A program made the position numbers and the translations under genes. The notes beneath the pieces were generated by a model. It saw only the letters and a program-made list of their open reading frames with translations, did not search any database and was not told where the DNA came from. From Antedon mediterranea (taxonomy: Eukaryota; Echinodermata; Crinoidea; Comatulida; Antedonidae), in contig NC_092674.1 of the NCBI RefSeq assembly GCF_964355755.1, forward strand, positions 13,211,001 to 13,275,000: DNA of 64,000 bases, read 5' to 3'. This document shows, piece by piece, positions 38,201 through 53,200 of this stretch. Every line of letters starts with the position of its first letter. Position 1 is the first letter of the stretch.

Positions 38201-41200
38201 TAACTCAACATAATTACCAAACAGGGTTACATCAGGTGGTTAAAATCAGTACCGAGAGTACAAACCAACTTTATATACCATCGGGTAAACATTCTAGAAG
38301 TAACGCGCGATTGACCACATTTTGCCCTTATGTAAATTCATATATAGAAGACAGGGACCTATTTCTGTCATTGTCAACCCACCTAACCAAGTATGCTCGA
38401 GTCAAGTACAAAAAACCCATACCGTTGCCGTGACTTGACTAGTAGAGGTTATCTTCCTACAAATGAAGCCAAATCGGATCATTAACTCTACGAGGTACTG
38501 GAACTTCTCCATGTCAATACCTTGCTCCTCCCATAATTTGTGTAACAACGTTTCATCCAGTATGCCTTTGTTAAGGTTCCAAAAGGCTTCACGATACATA
38601 CCTGTCTAAAATAGAATACAAAATAAATATTATGATGTTTGTGTTTCTGTATAAGGCACAATACATTCTATGGTGAAAAGTATTAGGCCTCATACGTTTT
38701 CTTTTTGATGGATAATTGGATCATCAGCAAAACATATCAATAATATATTCTTTGGAAAGGAGGCACATCAGTGTAAATTATCTTGTAAATGGTAAGTTGA
38801 TAAATAAATGAAACCGTCGCAGGTTTGAGACGTTGTAGAGAAAGAAGTAACAACCAACTACGAGCTATGATGCTCAAATTTCATATGATATTTAAAAGAG
38901 ATGTAGAAATAATATAAAACAGAATTTGATAATCTAAATGAAAGTTTATTAAGCCAAAAAACGAAACATACATCTTAAGAGTTTACAGAAAGCGAGAAAG
39001 TAAACATTGAGACAAATGATAATAAAACTAAGTTGTTCACATTATCCTTTTTAAAGGAAAATGTCAGCCCGTACTATGAGGTAACTTACTGGAAAGTCAG
39101 GTGGAATCACAGTGACAAACGCGGTGATAACTTTAACCAATCCCATAGGATCTACCACCACTTCGTCTTTTAATGATTCATTATCAGGCAGGTAGATGAT
39201 GTCACCAAGATCATACAGGAAGTTAAGAAGGGCCGACTGTTGATTTTCATCAAGAATTCCGCTTTTTCTTGCCAGAACTTTAACCTGAAAAGTTTACATC
39301 GAAATACAAAAATCTAATTTTCTTTTCTTACATCGTATCAGCAATGTGTAATACGAACAGTTTTACTGTTGCTTTTTCTTTTTACTATAAATAAATATTT
39401 ATAATGTACATTTTAAAAGAATTTTAACAAATCAAAACCGTTGTATTACAAAAAATGTACCATTTTAAAATAAAAATGGTACAATAATGGATATTTCTTT
39501 TTAATTTACCTCTTCTAAAGTACATATCAATTTTGCCACCCGTAGATTATATATTTCACATCGAAAGCGCATCCACTTCAACGGAATAACCTTTTTTAAA
39601 TGGTTCATAAGCTTATTAATTTCTTTTTTAAGATCATCAAAGCTCTTATCAGTAGTTGCTTCACTGTTTTCAACAGCAAACATTCCATGTACATGCTTTT
39701 GGTACGGTTTCCCTATGAGAGTCTCGTCAATCTTCTTTAACAACTTCTTTGACTGAATTAAAAAAAACAACAACTAAACTAAATTGTGAAGATGCAATTA
39801 GCCTACTATCAATATAAGACACAGGATATAAGCACATTATTAAACATGTTATGCAAAATGTTTACCATTTTCATTTTGTCTTCCTTGTATAAAACGTTAA
39901 CATTGGCGAAAAAATTTAAATTTTACAACTGTCTAAATTTTCAAATGTACAATTGATTGATGTAGGTTAGGATAACATACCGTACCGATTATGTCAGAAT
40001 ATTTTATTTTAAAAAAATGAAAATTAACGCGGTCAATTGAATGTATTAGGATGATAATTACAATATATAAAATGTAATAATAAACGTGACTGAAGTGAGT
40101 AAACATTGTTTATATATGATTTCACTATTAGGTCATCAAACGATTTAAATTTGATGACCATTAAACAATAATTTGGTAAAAAATATAATAAAATAGCAAA
40201 ATTAGGCCTAAACCTATGCGACTTCAAGTCTAAATATGTAGTTGCGATCCTTAAAGGTATAGCGTATACTCCCACAAACCGTCCCATCCCTTATTTTTAG
40301 AATACGAATTTCTCCCATCATTAGTCCGTATTAGATCTCTTTACACTCGAACTGGTAGATATAGAAAGTCAACTCCATATAATAGCAAAACATCTAGATA
40401 AGATTAGTCTAACTATAAACTGTGTCTCATTGTAGGCATCATGACAATTTGTTGTTATTGGAATTTCTCTTTTGCCTGTATGCTTTTTTTAATCTTTTAA
40501 TGTGTTTTTTCATTATCGTGTTTTTTGAGGTTTTTTTAAAATAATTTTACGAGGTTTGTCTGTGTACAAATAATACATTTTAAATGTTTTATATATTTGA
40601 CAATAAATGCTGTGCAAGCAGCGCACTCAATCATTCAAAACTAAAGTAACGTTTCTAGAATTGCGTAAAATATGACTTGTACCATGTCATTTCGTTCCTC
40701 TTCCGTGTCTCCAAGCTTTCCTTTGTGCGTACCCACAATAAGAATAACAGGTAAATGAACTTTCTCCTTTATATTCTCAATAACGTTACGGCTATGAGAA
40801 TAAACTGAGAGGATCGACGATAATATGAATTGGAGATTGGTCAAATGGTGTACACGTTTGTGCTAAAACATAAAACAAAATATATTATATATAAATTAGT
40901 TGTGTGTGAAATTTTCATTTCAGTTTATACAAAGCCAAACATACACTTCAACAATTGTTTTCACAATTAAACTTTTGAAGGTCATTATAAAAATAATAAT
41001 TTAAAACAAAAATGATAATAATAATAATAATTCTTTCCGCGCTACGGTACAATATAAGCATAGTGATTTTTTTTTTTTTTTTTATAAATGATCTTCATCA
41101 ACAGTTAGGATTCCTCGTGACTTGTTCAATCTACTCAACAATTGTACAAATGACTTAAAAAAACATACTTACTCCATTTGAATCTAGGACAATTGCAGGA

Positions 41201-44200
41201 TCATAGAGGTTTTTACTCATGTCAAATACAACTAGATACACTGCTCCTAGTGTCATAAAGATCTAAATAAAAAAAACAATTATTTATACAGCTATTTACT
41301 ATGACTAGAGGGTCATCTAGTAAGTGTAGACGATGGTTCTCGAAATGTTTAATAATGACTCGGGTAAAAAGCAGTCTGGTCCACGGACGTTTCGACAGCT
41401 TGTTTCGGTCTATTTTCGGGGGGCGGCTACCATAGCCTAATCTTTGTTATTGGAATTCTTTAATGAGATATTTTAAAATATACATTTTAAATGTTTACTG
41501 GATATTTATTGGTTATTTGTTAAAATAATGTTTCTTAGTGTCTTGATGAATTTATATTATGAAATACAATAAAAAATATCAAAATCCTTGATAAATTATC
41601 AATGAATTCTACTACATCTAGAACTATGTTTTAACATAACGTTGAACGTATATAAGTATAGTGGCAATTTATTTGAGGGGAGTTTATTCCAAATGTTGTT
41701 TTTTGGGGAGGAGGGGTAGGTTCGTCTGCTTATTCAAAGCAGTGCGTTTATTTTATTACGGTAATTAGGCATATTTCTCTAGGCCTAGTTGATTTCTTCT
41801 CTAATTTGATCATCGTTAATGATTGAGTGTTCTAGATATTGATGGATTACGAATAGACCAAGGAAAGCAGATATTACAGTTTTAGGCATAACGCAATTAT
41901 AACATTCATAGATAATAAAAATTAGATGAGGTCTCTCAATTATTTATCTCACAATTATTATCGTATGTATTACACCGATGATTTCTCTATTGAACATAAA
42001 CATGTGCGCTTACACTCTGTATTCTATGGTAGATGATCTGTCCTCCATGATCCCATATTTTGAAGGAGTGTTGCAATGGAGTCGTTTCTGCTTGTTTTTC
42101 AAAAATACCCTGAATGATATCGTCATCAAACTGGCCACGTACTTCAAATGATGCATCTTCAGTAACGTCTTTGGTCACATTCAACACTAGTTTAATTTAA
42201 TTTTTTTTAAATGTAAATAAAAAAAACAGTCATTATCATCAAATTCGTCGTCATCATCGTGATTATCATCAATCATCATATATCAACGATTACAATAACA
42301 CACTTATCTGTAATCTTCCTTGACATTTACCATCATGCAATCAGCATTTCGATTCATTATCATCATCGTTAACATTAAAGTCGTTGATAATGTATTGATT
42401 TTCTTATTCACTCAATAAGATGTTTTATAATAGTTTACGCACTGTCTTTTGTATTTTTGTGAGGGTCCCTAATGATCAGCTTCGGCTGGATGGACCACCC
42501 ATATTTTTGAAATAAAAAAATAAAAATAAACTGCATATCAAACACAACAAACCTTCTTTAGTTGATTTTTGGCTAACATAAAACAAAAAGATTGGCAAAT
42601 ATCATTATTTATTCCATTCAAATCAGTTACTGTCACTTATAAAATGTATTACGGGTTTATAATAAATTTTTTTTTCAGGCTCATTTTTCTCTTTTTTGAA
42701 TTAAACGTTCATGGTGTGTGCTGTAATGATATATGCATGTACGCGTACATCAACACTTCAAAACTATATCTACATTTCCAAAACATTTCGGGTTTATTTC
42801 GAGCGATTTGATCATTTATCCCACATTTAGTTGGATAGAAAATACCTTTTAAGTTGAATAGTTAATAACATTCTATTTAGGCCCTAACTTTAAAAGATAT
42901 CCCGGAATTTTAGTAGATCAGAATTAACAAATGTGAGTAATAACATCTATAAACAATATTACCTATTTCAATTTAAAAGCAGAAAGGAAATACCAATGTA
43001 TAATGATTTGATAACTGAATGGTACATTACCAATTTACATTGATAACTATACTAATTACCATTGGGAACTATTGATCATTGTATTTGGCTGTTATTTAGG
43101 AGACATTGGCATTTATGAGCAATTAAAATGTTGTACAGATGCTAACACACCATTGTTACAAATCCTTTAATACATACACAACATGAACATTAAGATACTA
43201 CATAAGTATACATGTTGATGACAATAAAAATAAATATTCATATCTTAAAATTCATTCATAAATTCTAGTAATTAAAGATTTATCTTGAGAATCACATTTA
43301 ATTTGTCGATTGCAAATTTGGTTTTATTTAATATTATTTTGGCAATCGATTATAAATTATAATACTTACATCTTTAGTTTCTGTTGATGTTCCACCTTTA
43401 GCACCTTTTGAAAAAAAAAGCATGTTTATTTCAGTAAGGAAGTAATTAATTTGAATGCCCACATTTGCTTGGTACCTGTAGGTAACAATAATGTCAGAAA
43501 ATGTGTATTTTTTCCTTTTCAGATATCTGTTTTGTTTTCGGAATTTTACATTAAGTGGGCCATATTGTAATTGCAATATGACACACTATACAATATAAAA
43601 CAACTTATGATTTTGACTAATTTCATATACAATTGTTATAATAAATATTGTAATAATAAGTAATAAGTAGTGTAATACGCTAAAAGCTAGTAAAGCATAC
43701 ACAAGAGCACAAATAAAACGTAGCCTACATGATGTCTATTTTATTTAAACTGTCGTAAGAAGCATTTATTTCAATTCCTTTGTCTTACCTTCTTAAAAAA
43801 TAACATTGTTTTGACAGAAAACTACAAATAAACATGTCTATGATTACCTATATCCATTTATTATAACATTATAAATTATCAATATTTAGGTCTTGTGTGC
43901 ATGAAAACAATTATTCTTAAATCATAATAAAATCATTTTTCCGATTTACAGAGAGTGAAAGAAATACACTCGTATCCATGACTACTATCCCTTCTCCCTC
44001 TATACTTCCTCTACACTATAAACATACGTTATGTTATGTGTCTAGCTAGACAGAGTAGCGTGCGAGAATCCGCTGAGAAATAACACTTTGTTAGATAAAA
44101 ATTAAAAATTTGTGACGTCACTTTGTCTCTTATCTTATTTTTTTTAAAGGAAAAAAAACAACAAAGACGATGGAAATCAGGCTTCTTAGTTTGGGTGTAT

Positions 44201-47200
44201 TAGCCCAAATAGATGAACATACAATGGTTAGCACAAAAAAAAACATCTTTTCTTCCGGCATCTCCATTTAAAATGTAAAACTTGACACGTAAACCTAAGC
44301 CTAAGCCTAAACAACGTTTAGGCTTACCATTGTTAAATAATTATTATTAATAAGAGTCCAAAGGAATTTATTCACTCACCTTTGATGACCTAATATATCT
44401 ATGTGATGAAATAAATAGTCTACTAGGTTATTAAGTAAAAGCAAAGATTAAACCTTGTGTACAAAATATAATAAAATAATTTACCACTGTTGGAAGTCGT
44501 TGTTTTAGTAACGGTCTAAAAGAAATAAATTACAATTATTAATAAGCAGGTTAATGTGAATAGTATTATTATTTTACCTAATTTATATATATTGTGCATT
44601 GTTTCTAAAATCATGTGACTACGTCATAAAACTAGATTACTTTAATCTTAAATAGAATCAGGTCTAACTTTATTATGTATGCGCATACAATATAACGTCG
44701 TTTTATATAATATGTAAAGAGTGTGTATTTAACTAAACATTGTACAATATTAATGTGATCATCTTCTTACACTGTTATGATTCAATAATCATTATACATT
44801 ATTTTGTAAGGTTGTGAATATTATATAAATATAGAGCTAAAAAAGGGAAAACATATTCAGACAATGTTAAATTGAAGCAAAACGGTTTAAAATATATTTA
44901 CCTTTTGAGAGGAAACTTTTCGTATCATACCACGTACTTTTCTCGCGAACCAAAATGTTTCTTTAGACTTCGGATGCACCACCTCCTCTTGATGTGGCTC
45001 GTTCATTGTTGTTTTGATCTATGTGGTGCAGTTGAAAAAGAATATTGTATTTTATTAAGTTTGTATTATTCTTTTATTACTATGCGTAACTAATGAATTG
45101 AAAAATCAGTGGCTATCAAAGATGATCAATTTCATCCGGCCTCTAGTATGTTCCAGTTGATGCGGAGCGGTCGGCGATTTCGTTCTATTAAGGCCAATAA
45201 GGCACCATTTAAAAATAGTTCCTTTCCAGGAGCTATTAGAGCATTAAACATCATGTAGACACTTTTTGTAATGTTTTTGTTTTGAGTTCGTGTTGTGTCC
45301 GTTGGATATTGTGCTCCGCCAACAGAGCAAACAGATTTTCTATGTTTTTTTCTTAAAACAAATGACAATAAATGATACTTGACTTGACTTAAACTTAATG
45401 CCATAACATAACCTATAGTCCAATGTATAACATGCTTAACACATGTACTAGTTTTATAATATTGTCTTTATCCGGTATGTGTTTGATATGATTGCATTAC
45501 ATTGCTCAGTGCTTCAATAGAAAGTAAATTCAATTTTTTAAGACCGTATTATCAATTTAAAGATGTATTGTCCCTTTGACTAATTCCAAAAAAATAAAAA
45601 ATAACAGATTTCGAAAAAAAATGGGTCAATTTGAAGTATCATAATAGTAATTTAACTTTCAATAAAAATTAGTCGAAAAAAAAATCATTCAACTGAATTA
45701 CAAACGGTTTTTTGTTAAAAAAAAAACTGTGACTTCCAGTCAAAGTTTTCGATCAAAACATATCCCATAATGCAACGCGCTTGCTAATGAATTATGCATA
45801 CAACTCCTTTTTTGGCTTGTTTATTTCTGTACGTACCGCAAGAGAACACACGTGTGAGTTGATTATCATCGTTCATCGCGAGAGAGACGAACCCGTGGTA
45901 AAGGATGGGTAAACGAGGCCCTTATTCTGGATTGAGATCATCGGAAAAGAAAAGGCGCAAACTTACACGTAATGTAGCGTCAAATGCTCGCAGAATTTTG
46001 CTAAACTTCGATACATTTCAGAGATGGTCCGTAGTAAAAGAAGCAAATAATTTAGCAAGTAATTCTGATGTTGCAAATTTTTTGCTTGACAGTAGGTAAC
46101 TTCTCTCTTTAGAAATAGTACAGTGTCCATCGGCTCTAGGGATTAGTTAGGGCCTTTTATTTAGTAAAATAGGCAATACTAGTAAGTAATGATAATTATT
46201 ATTATTGGTACTATAGTTCCACAGAGTTATAGATAGCCTAATAATTTTGAATTTAGTATAATACTAATAATAATAAATAGGTTAGGTTAGACCTCCAGGC
46301 TAGGCCTAGCTAGCCTATCTATACTAACTACTATAATAGCCTATACTACTACTACTACTACTACTACTAGGCCTGCCTACCTTTGCAATTAGATGAATCG
46401 TTCGAAAACAGGCGGATTGATAGGCCTAGGTAGATAGAGTAATACAACACACCTTTCGTAGTACAGCAGGTATTTTGAGACAGAAAGTATACTTTTAGTG
46501 TTAGTGTTATATATAATCTAGCATAGAATAGCTAGCCGCTAGGCCTATGCCTAATTAAAATCATAGATCCGGTTACCTAGCTGAACCAGGGAGTTGTTAT
46601 AACAACTCCCTGGCTGAACATACACACAGCACAGGTCCTACCATTTTTTTTAAATAAAAAAATTGGCCACCCATGACGAAAAGGTTTACCTCCTAACCAT
46701 TTGACTTGGAATTTTAAGTAGATAATTGATTACAATACCATCTGTTTGGTAGTGAGGGCCTTCACAAACAGGGCTGGTAAAATAATTATTTTCCTAGCTA
46801 GAGTGGGAATTAACTTTGGTACCTCCTCTGTTGTTACATTACTAGGGCTAGCCAGTGTCAATTTTAGTACAGTATTAATTTGATGATTTGGTATATTAAT
46901 TTTTTTTTTAATTTAAATTGTAAAATTGTTTTCCCTTATTCTATACCTCTTCACACTGTGCTTTATTGTTTTACGTTTAGTCATGCAGAAAGACATAGCA
47001 CAGCTTCTGGGCCGACCAGGACAACAGTTTCTACTCACCTTCCTACAACATCGACGCCTATAGAAGGTGCTTATTTAAGAACTACACTATCTGGTGGTTC
47101 AGATACAAGGTATGAAAATTTAGATATAATACAAATTTTGTTATGAAATATATTACTAATAATATTAATACCGTACTTAAATTAGATCACATGGGATTCA

Positions 47201-50200
47201 CATAGTGAACGGTTGCTTTCTACACTCACGATTACATGGCTTCAACACTCACTACTAACTGACTTCTCAATAGGAACTCTACAAATATAACTAAAGAATA
47301 TAGAAATTGTCATCGATCATAAATTGTTCTTTAGAATTTCTTCAATATCTGGAATTGATAGATTTTCCAAGTGCTTCTGAAGATGGAAGGTAAGTTTAAA
47401 CTAAAATTGCAGCGCTTTAACTTTTCTGTTTCACTTAATTCCAATGGAATGAACACAGCAAAATCCTTGTCTGTGGCTTGATAATACCCTGCACTCTTTA
47501 TACACTATGCCAATCTGATTACTGTTATTGAGAAATAAAATGGCATTAAAACTGTTATTTTTTTAGTATAAGCAACATTAAAGAAGAGGACAGACTCAGG
47601 CTCTGCTGAAATATTAAAGTAAATGAATTCTGTATACTTTTCATTTTATATGTTACAATGTATTAATTTTAATTACATAGTTTAAAATCCTTTCCCCCTC
47701 GATTGCTAGTGTTTCTAATCACACAATTAAGAGGTTGACATCATTGCACAAGTATTACTATTATTCTTTCAGTATGACCATTGACATTAACTTGTCAAGT
47801 GAATCTGAGTCAGAGAGCACTTGTGATGAAGATGAAGATTATGATTTATATGAACCATCATTTGACATAAGCCTTTGGTAAGTCATCATCTATTCCTTTA
47901 ACCCAAACTTTATTGTGATGCAGTAAAGCATCATTTAAAAAAAAATTAATGTTTGAAATTAAGTCATACATACATTTTTCAGTCCCAACAATGCACTTAA
48001 CCTCAGAGAAACCTCATTCGTTGAAGAGGAATTTGAAATTGAGGCAGAAAATGATGATCCATCCAGTCAGATTGAGGAGGACATTGAAGGTGTGGAAGTT
48101 GAAAGCCCTTATGTTAAACACATTGATATTATGGAAGAGTCTGACTTTCTTATAAAAGATGAAACCTGCATAGTGTACTTAAACTGTTTGAAAACCTTGG
48201 CAGAAATCAAAATCAACAAATCTTGTACTAGAAAATCCTGTAGTAGTCCTGTTGATCTGCATTCAAAGTTTGTTGGTTCTGCTGTGTATTTCAAATGGGT
48301 AAAAAGTCTTACTTTCAATTTTTGTAAACATTTTATCTTAATTTAATAATTCATAATTCTAATTAATTCCTGAAACCAATTTATGAACAAGTCTATGGTA
48401 CCATCAAACAATGATGGTTGCTATGTAATGTGTTTCAGCTTGTCAAATGACTTATTTTATGAAATTGGTTTAATGGTTTATTTAATAAATATATTATTGT
48501 GATCTACTTAGATTTGTACAAATGGCCACCTGAACAACAAATGGTGTTCTCTACCAATTCTAAAGAACAAATTGCATGGAGGGGATTTGTTAATGTCTAC
48601 GGCACTTTTAGCTTCTGGAAACAACTATGCAAAGATTGCTCTTCTGGCCAAGTTTTTAAAACTTCATATTCTGAATGTCAACACATACTATAGAATTCAG
48701 AGAAAATATCTTGTGCCTGCAGTTACTGAATTATGGGAAGATACCCAGAAAGAAATCTTGACAGCACATGAAGGAAAAGATGTTGTACTGCTTGGTAGGT
48801 ATTATAATATAAAATGGAGGTGTATGGAAAAAAAATAAATGTGACTAAACTAAAGTTCATAGGTCAAGGCTTCATTGTGCAAATGAAAATGCAGGATGGA
48901 ACTAAATTACTGAAAAACGCTAATATTGTTTTTGACGAGTTATATTCTATTAAAAACTGTTTTTAGTGGTGGTCAGGTACAAATCTACTTATATACAGTA
49001 CAAGAACGTTATTACTGTAAATATTTTTTTTTCATAGGAGATGGAAGGATGGACAGTCCAGGACACTCTGCCCAATTTTGCACGTATACTATGATGGACA
49101 ATGCTGACAAAAGTATTTTGTCAATTATGACAATTGATAAGCGGGAGACAGAGGGCAAAAGTACTTTAATGGAAAAAGTAGGATTTCAGAAGAGTGTTTC
49201 ATTTCTCAAACAACAAAATGTGAATGTCGTTGAATGTGTAACCGATGCACACTTACAGATTGGCGCATTGATGAGTATGTTTTATTTTTACATCGTAATT
49301 CTAGATGATCACCAAAATCTAAAATAAATTTTTGATTAACATGTTTTTATTCTGTAAAATATGGTTTATTTTTATATTTGTTTTTCTTCATCACTCTAGA
49401 AAACGAATATCCAGACATCAAACACTCACACAATATTTGGCATGCTGCCAAGAATCTAGCAAAAGCATTGGTTGCAGTAAGTTTTTTGGTAATTTGCAGA
49501 CAATGTAAATTATTTTATTATAGTTATACCCTAATTTCATAATATGTAAAATAGGATATTTATTATACAAATTAATACTAATCTTTTGTTTCATTGGTAT
49601 TTTTTATACAATTTAACAGGCTGGTCAGAAGAAAGACTGCAAAGTCTTATTAAGTTGGAGCAAAGATATTGTAAACCATTTCTGGCATACCTGCGAGACT
49701 TCAAAGACATATGATGAATTTCTTGTATGTACATGTTTTAATTTAATGATGCACATACTGTATATACACTCTCAAAGACAAGTTATATTGTTCTTGAACA
49801 TAAACTTTAGCACAAGATCTTCTTTATTGTGGAATTAATTTCTTTATTCTGGTTCTACTATGTTCATCAATTTTAAAGGCTCACAGCTATCTTCAGATAC
49901 TGACATTGTCATATTATCTCTGTGTGTATCTGATATTGTATCCATTTTTTCCATATTTAAAAAAAGAAATCTGTATTTGAGATATGTATTTTACTGATTT
50001 TCTTGTTCAATGATAGGGAATATGGTGTGGAATTCTTCACCATGTGGTGGATGAACACCAGTGGGCTTTATCATATAGTGATGTTGGTACAGCCTCCTGT
50101 AGTCATGGACCTCTTGAGAGCGAGAGACAAAAGGGATGGATGACAAAGGGTCATCCAGCGCACAATGCACTACGAAAGATCGTCCTAAACAACAGATTTC

Positions 50201-53200
50201 TAAAGAAAATCCCATATTGGCTTAATTTTCGGTGAGCAAATTGATTAAAAATAGAGGAATGGTTTATACTGTACAAGCATTTCTGTGCATATTCTGTAGT
50301 ATTGATTAAAGCTAAAAAAAAAAAAAACAGGTGCTCTAAACAATAAATATACATTTCAACAGAACAATATACACATAATAAACACATTTATTAGTATTAC
50401 TTTAAAATTTGCATATTTTATTGCATTTGACAACAGTATTGACTTAGCTATTTATATATACATATTGTGTATTTTTAGTGGAACTGCTGAACTGGAAAAT
50501 TTCCACCAATGTATTTTGATGTATGCGGCCAAAAGATTCCATTACAGTCCACCAATGTACAAAGTAAGGAATCTTCTGGCAGCATTGGATTACACAGCAA
50601 ACCATCAACGAGAGATCAAGAAAAATAAAGATGGGACCACAAGGTACATTCCATAGTTTTTTACAGTTGAATATTAATTGGCTATATTAATTACTAAATA
50701 CCGTACTACATATGAAACCGACAAGTCTATTCTTAAATCAATTGTATCTTTATGCCATGTACAACGGAGTTACCATGGAACTAGCTACAGGTATATGGGC
50801 AAAAGAAATTTGACAATTAATTTTAAAATCGGTTTTCCCGAATTGCAATCTAAGCAAAATATTCCAAATTGCTGTCAAAAATTATAAACAATTATTTTCT
50901 GTTGTGTAGATATCAACGCTTATTTAACAAAAAAAGTAAGAGGTGGACAGTGGTGCCTGTTAAAGAAGAAAAGGATTACAGCTACATCCAGAAATTGGTG
51001 GAAATGGTTGTATACAGAAGACTACTTGATGAAACTAGCCTGAAAACAGTAACAGGCTTAGGAGAAGATGACCCAAGAAGGCTCAGCAGAAACATTGCTT
51101 CAGTACCAGCACCACCAACTCATCAACTAGTTGAAGAGAAATTGTCAAGATTTAAAAAAAAACTATGATGTATCAGTTACCTTTCTATTCGTGCAAACAG
51201 TACTGGGCAATTCCTGTTAAGTTTTTAATGTATTCAGTTAAAAATGATTTATTTTTTTCTGTTATGGTACTAAAATGAGCAATTAAATTTGGAAATCTAT
51301 TTGTGGGAATTGTACAAAGGGACAATACATCTTTAAATTCGTCCTGGTTGAAAACCAACATACTGGCCAAATGCATCGGGGTATTTGTCCCGTACTGCCC
51401 ATACACAACTGGGTATTATATTCTGATGCCAATACCGAGACGACCATGTGGTCACAAAACATACTGCCGGTAGGCTGTATGTTTATGACCCCTACTCCAT
51501 TTGTTGTCCATAGGCGCTGCTAATATATCTTGATGATAGGCTCGTGCCAATTGCAACATTGCTTCATTAAGAATGAGCAACTAAAAGTCCTAAAATGAAA
51601 AAAAAAAATGTTTATTTAGTATTTTTTGTTTAGTTTATGTTATGCACTATTTTTCAAAATAATATAAGCTGGTAACAGGTCTGTATTTTAACAACAGTAC
51701 TTATTAAAAATAAAGCAGAACTTTTAAAATTAGTTTGACAAAAAGACAATTCTTTTTGTGTTTTTTTAGATACACTATATCGACACTTTATCATTGTAAT
51801 GCATTTTATCAATAAGTATGTTAAATTAATATACTGTAATGTTTCACACGTGCAATTACCTGAAATTTGTTGTGTTTTCGTGTGTATAGCCACAGAACAC
51901 TCTTTCATTTTCAGTTTGAATTTGCCAGCAGTTGTTGCAAACACACCAACTTGGTGTAGTTGCTGGTGGTACAGGATGATGACCTCCCTCTGGTACTTTT
52001 TCTCTGCTGCTTCCTTTAGTTAGTAGGTCTTTAGCCTCTACCTCTGTCAAGGCATTAATTTTAACCTAAAATAAAATTGTTATAAATTGTTTACTGCTAA
52101 ATATGGAAATATGAAATATTTATCGTGAGGAATCTTTGCCATTTGCCACCAGAATTTCAAATGTTGAACCAGGTTTCACAATATCTTTTTACCTTTATGT
52201 ATTACTGGTCCATTGACAAGTAACATTAACAGTGAAGCTAATTAGTTGCGAATATTTTTAAAAGTATTGTCACAAAAATAGTAAATAACCACAGATCCTA
52301 TAGATTTTTATATATATTGTATATGGAAATTATAGTATTAATTATTAGTAACATATTTCTAATTAAAAAATCCCATGGATATGATTAGTGTATTTCTTTT
52401 TATACACAGTACAATTCAATAGTTAGGCTACTACTACTAGTAATAGGCTAGTCTTTAAAAATAGAACTGGCATCTATCGTCAAAATGACGAATCAGTTGC
52501 CAGTACAGTGGGCTAACTTGGGCACATTTTACTAGCCTATACTCGATAATTAGTAATGATGAACCGATCGGACCTGGCAAAAATTAATACGGGTAGCCAA
52601 CGAATACTTAAAAATGAGTCTAAAGCATAGGCCTAATATTAATAAAAAGACAACGTGAACCTGAAAGGTAGACCTACCTACCTAGAGTAGCCTAGGCCTA
52701 GGCTAGAGTAGAAGGCTAGGCCTATCCTAGGTAGGTACTGTGCAAGTTACAGCTTAGAGCTAGGCTTAGTAGTAGTAGCCTAGAGTATCTAAACTAGGCC
52801 ACAAGTATACATTTTATTTGAGAGAAACTAAGTAAAAAATAGTAATATATTTACCGATAAATCCATGGGTTTCTTGAATACATTAAAACAAAATTCGTTC
52901 CGCAACTAGGCCTAGGCATACACTGCCGGCCGCGCCGCAGCGTTGCCAGCGATAAAATTTAAATTATGCCGTATCCTGTCTCAAATAATGCCAGATTGGG
53001 AAAAATAATGCCAGATCCCCAAAATGTGGCCCTAAACAGCGCCACCAACGGTTGTATGTCTAATAAACGTTTGTAAAACCCCAACTGACACAAAATAGGG
53101 CCTAAAATTGTATCCCCATGTCGTACAAAATTTATATTTTTAGTTTTGTGAGTAATAACTAATAATTCTAAATATCTGGGGTGCGAAAATGTTAATTGCA

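Noticed and set aside
45561-51332. Taking the Kolobok-like element as ending at 51332 only
   Set aside because: Not excluded, but the MITE at 37301 shares the right end at 54944, so the longer element is preferred.
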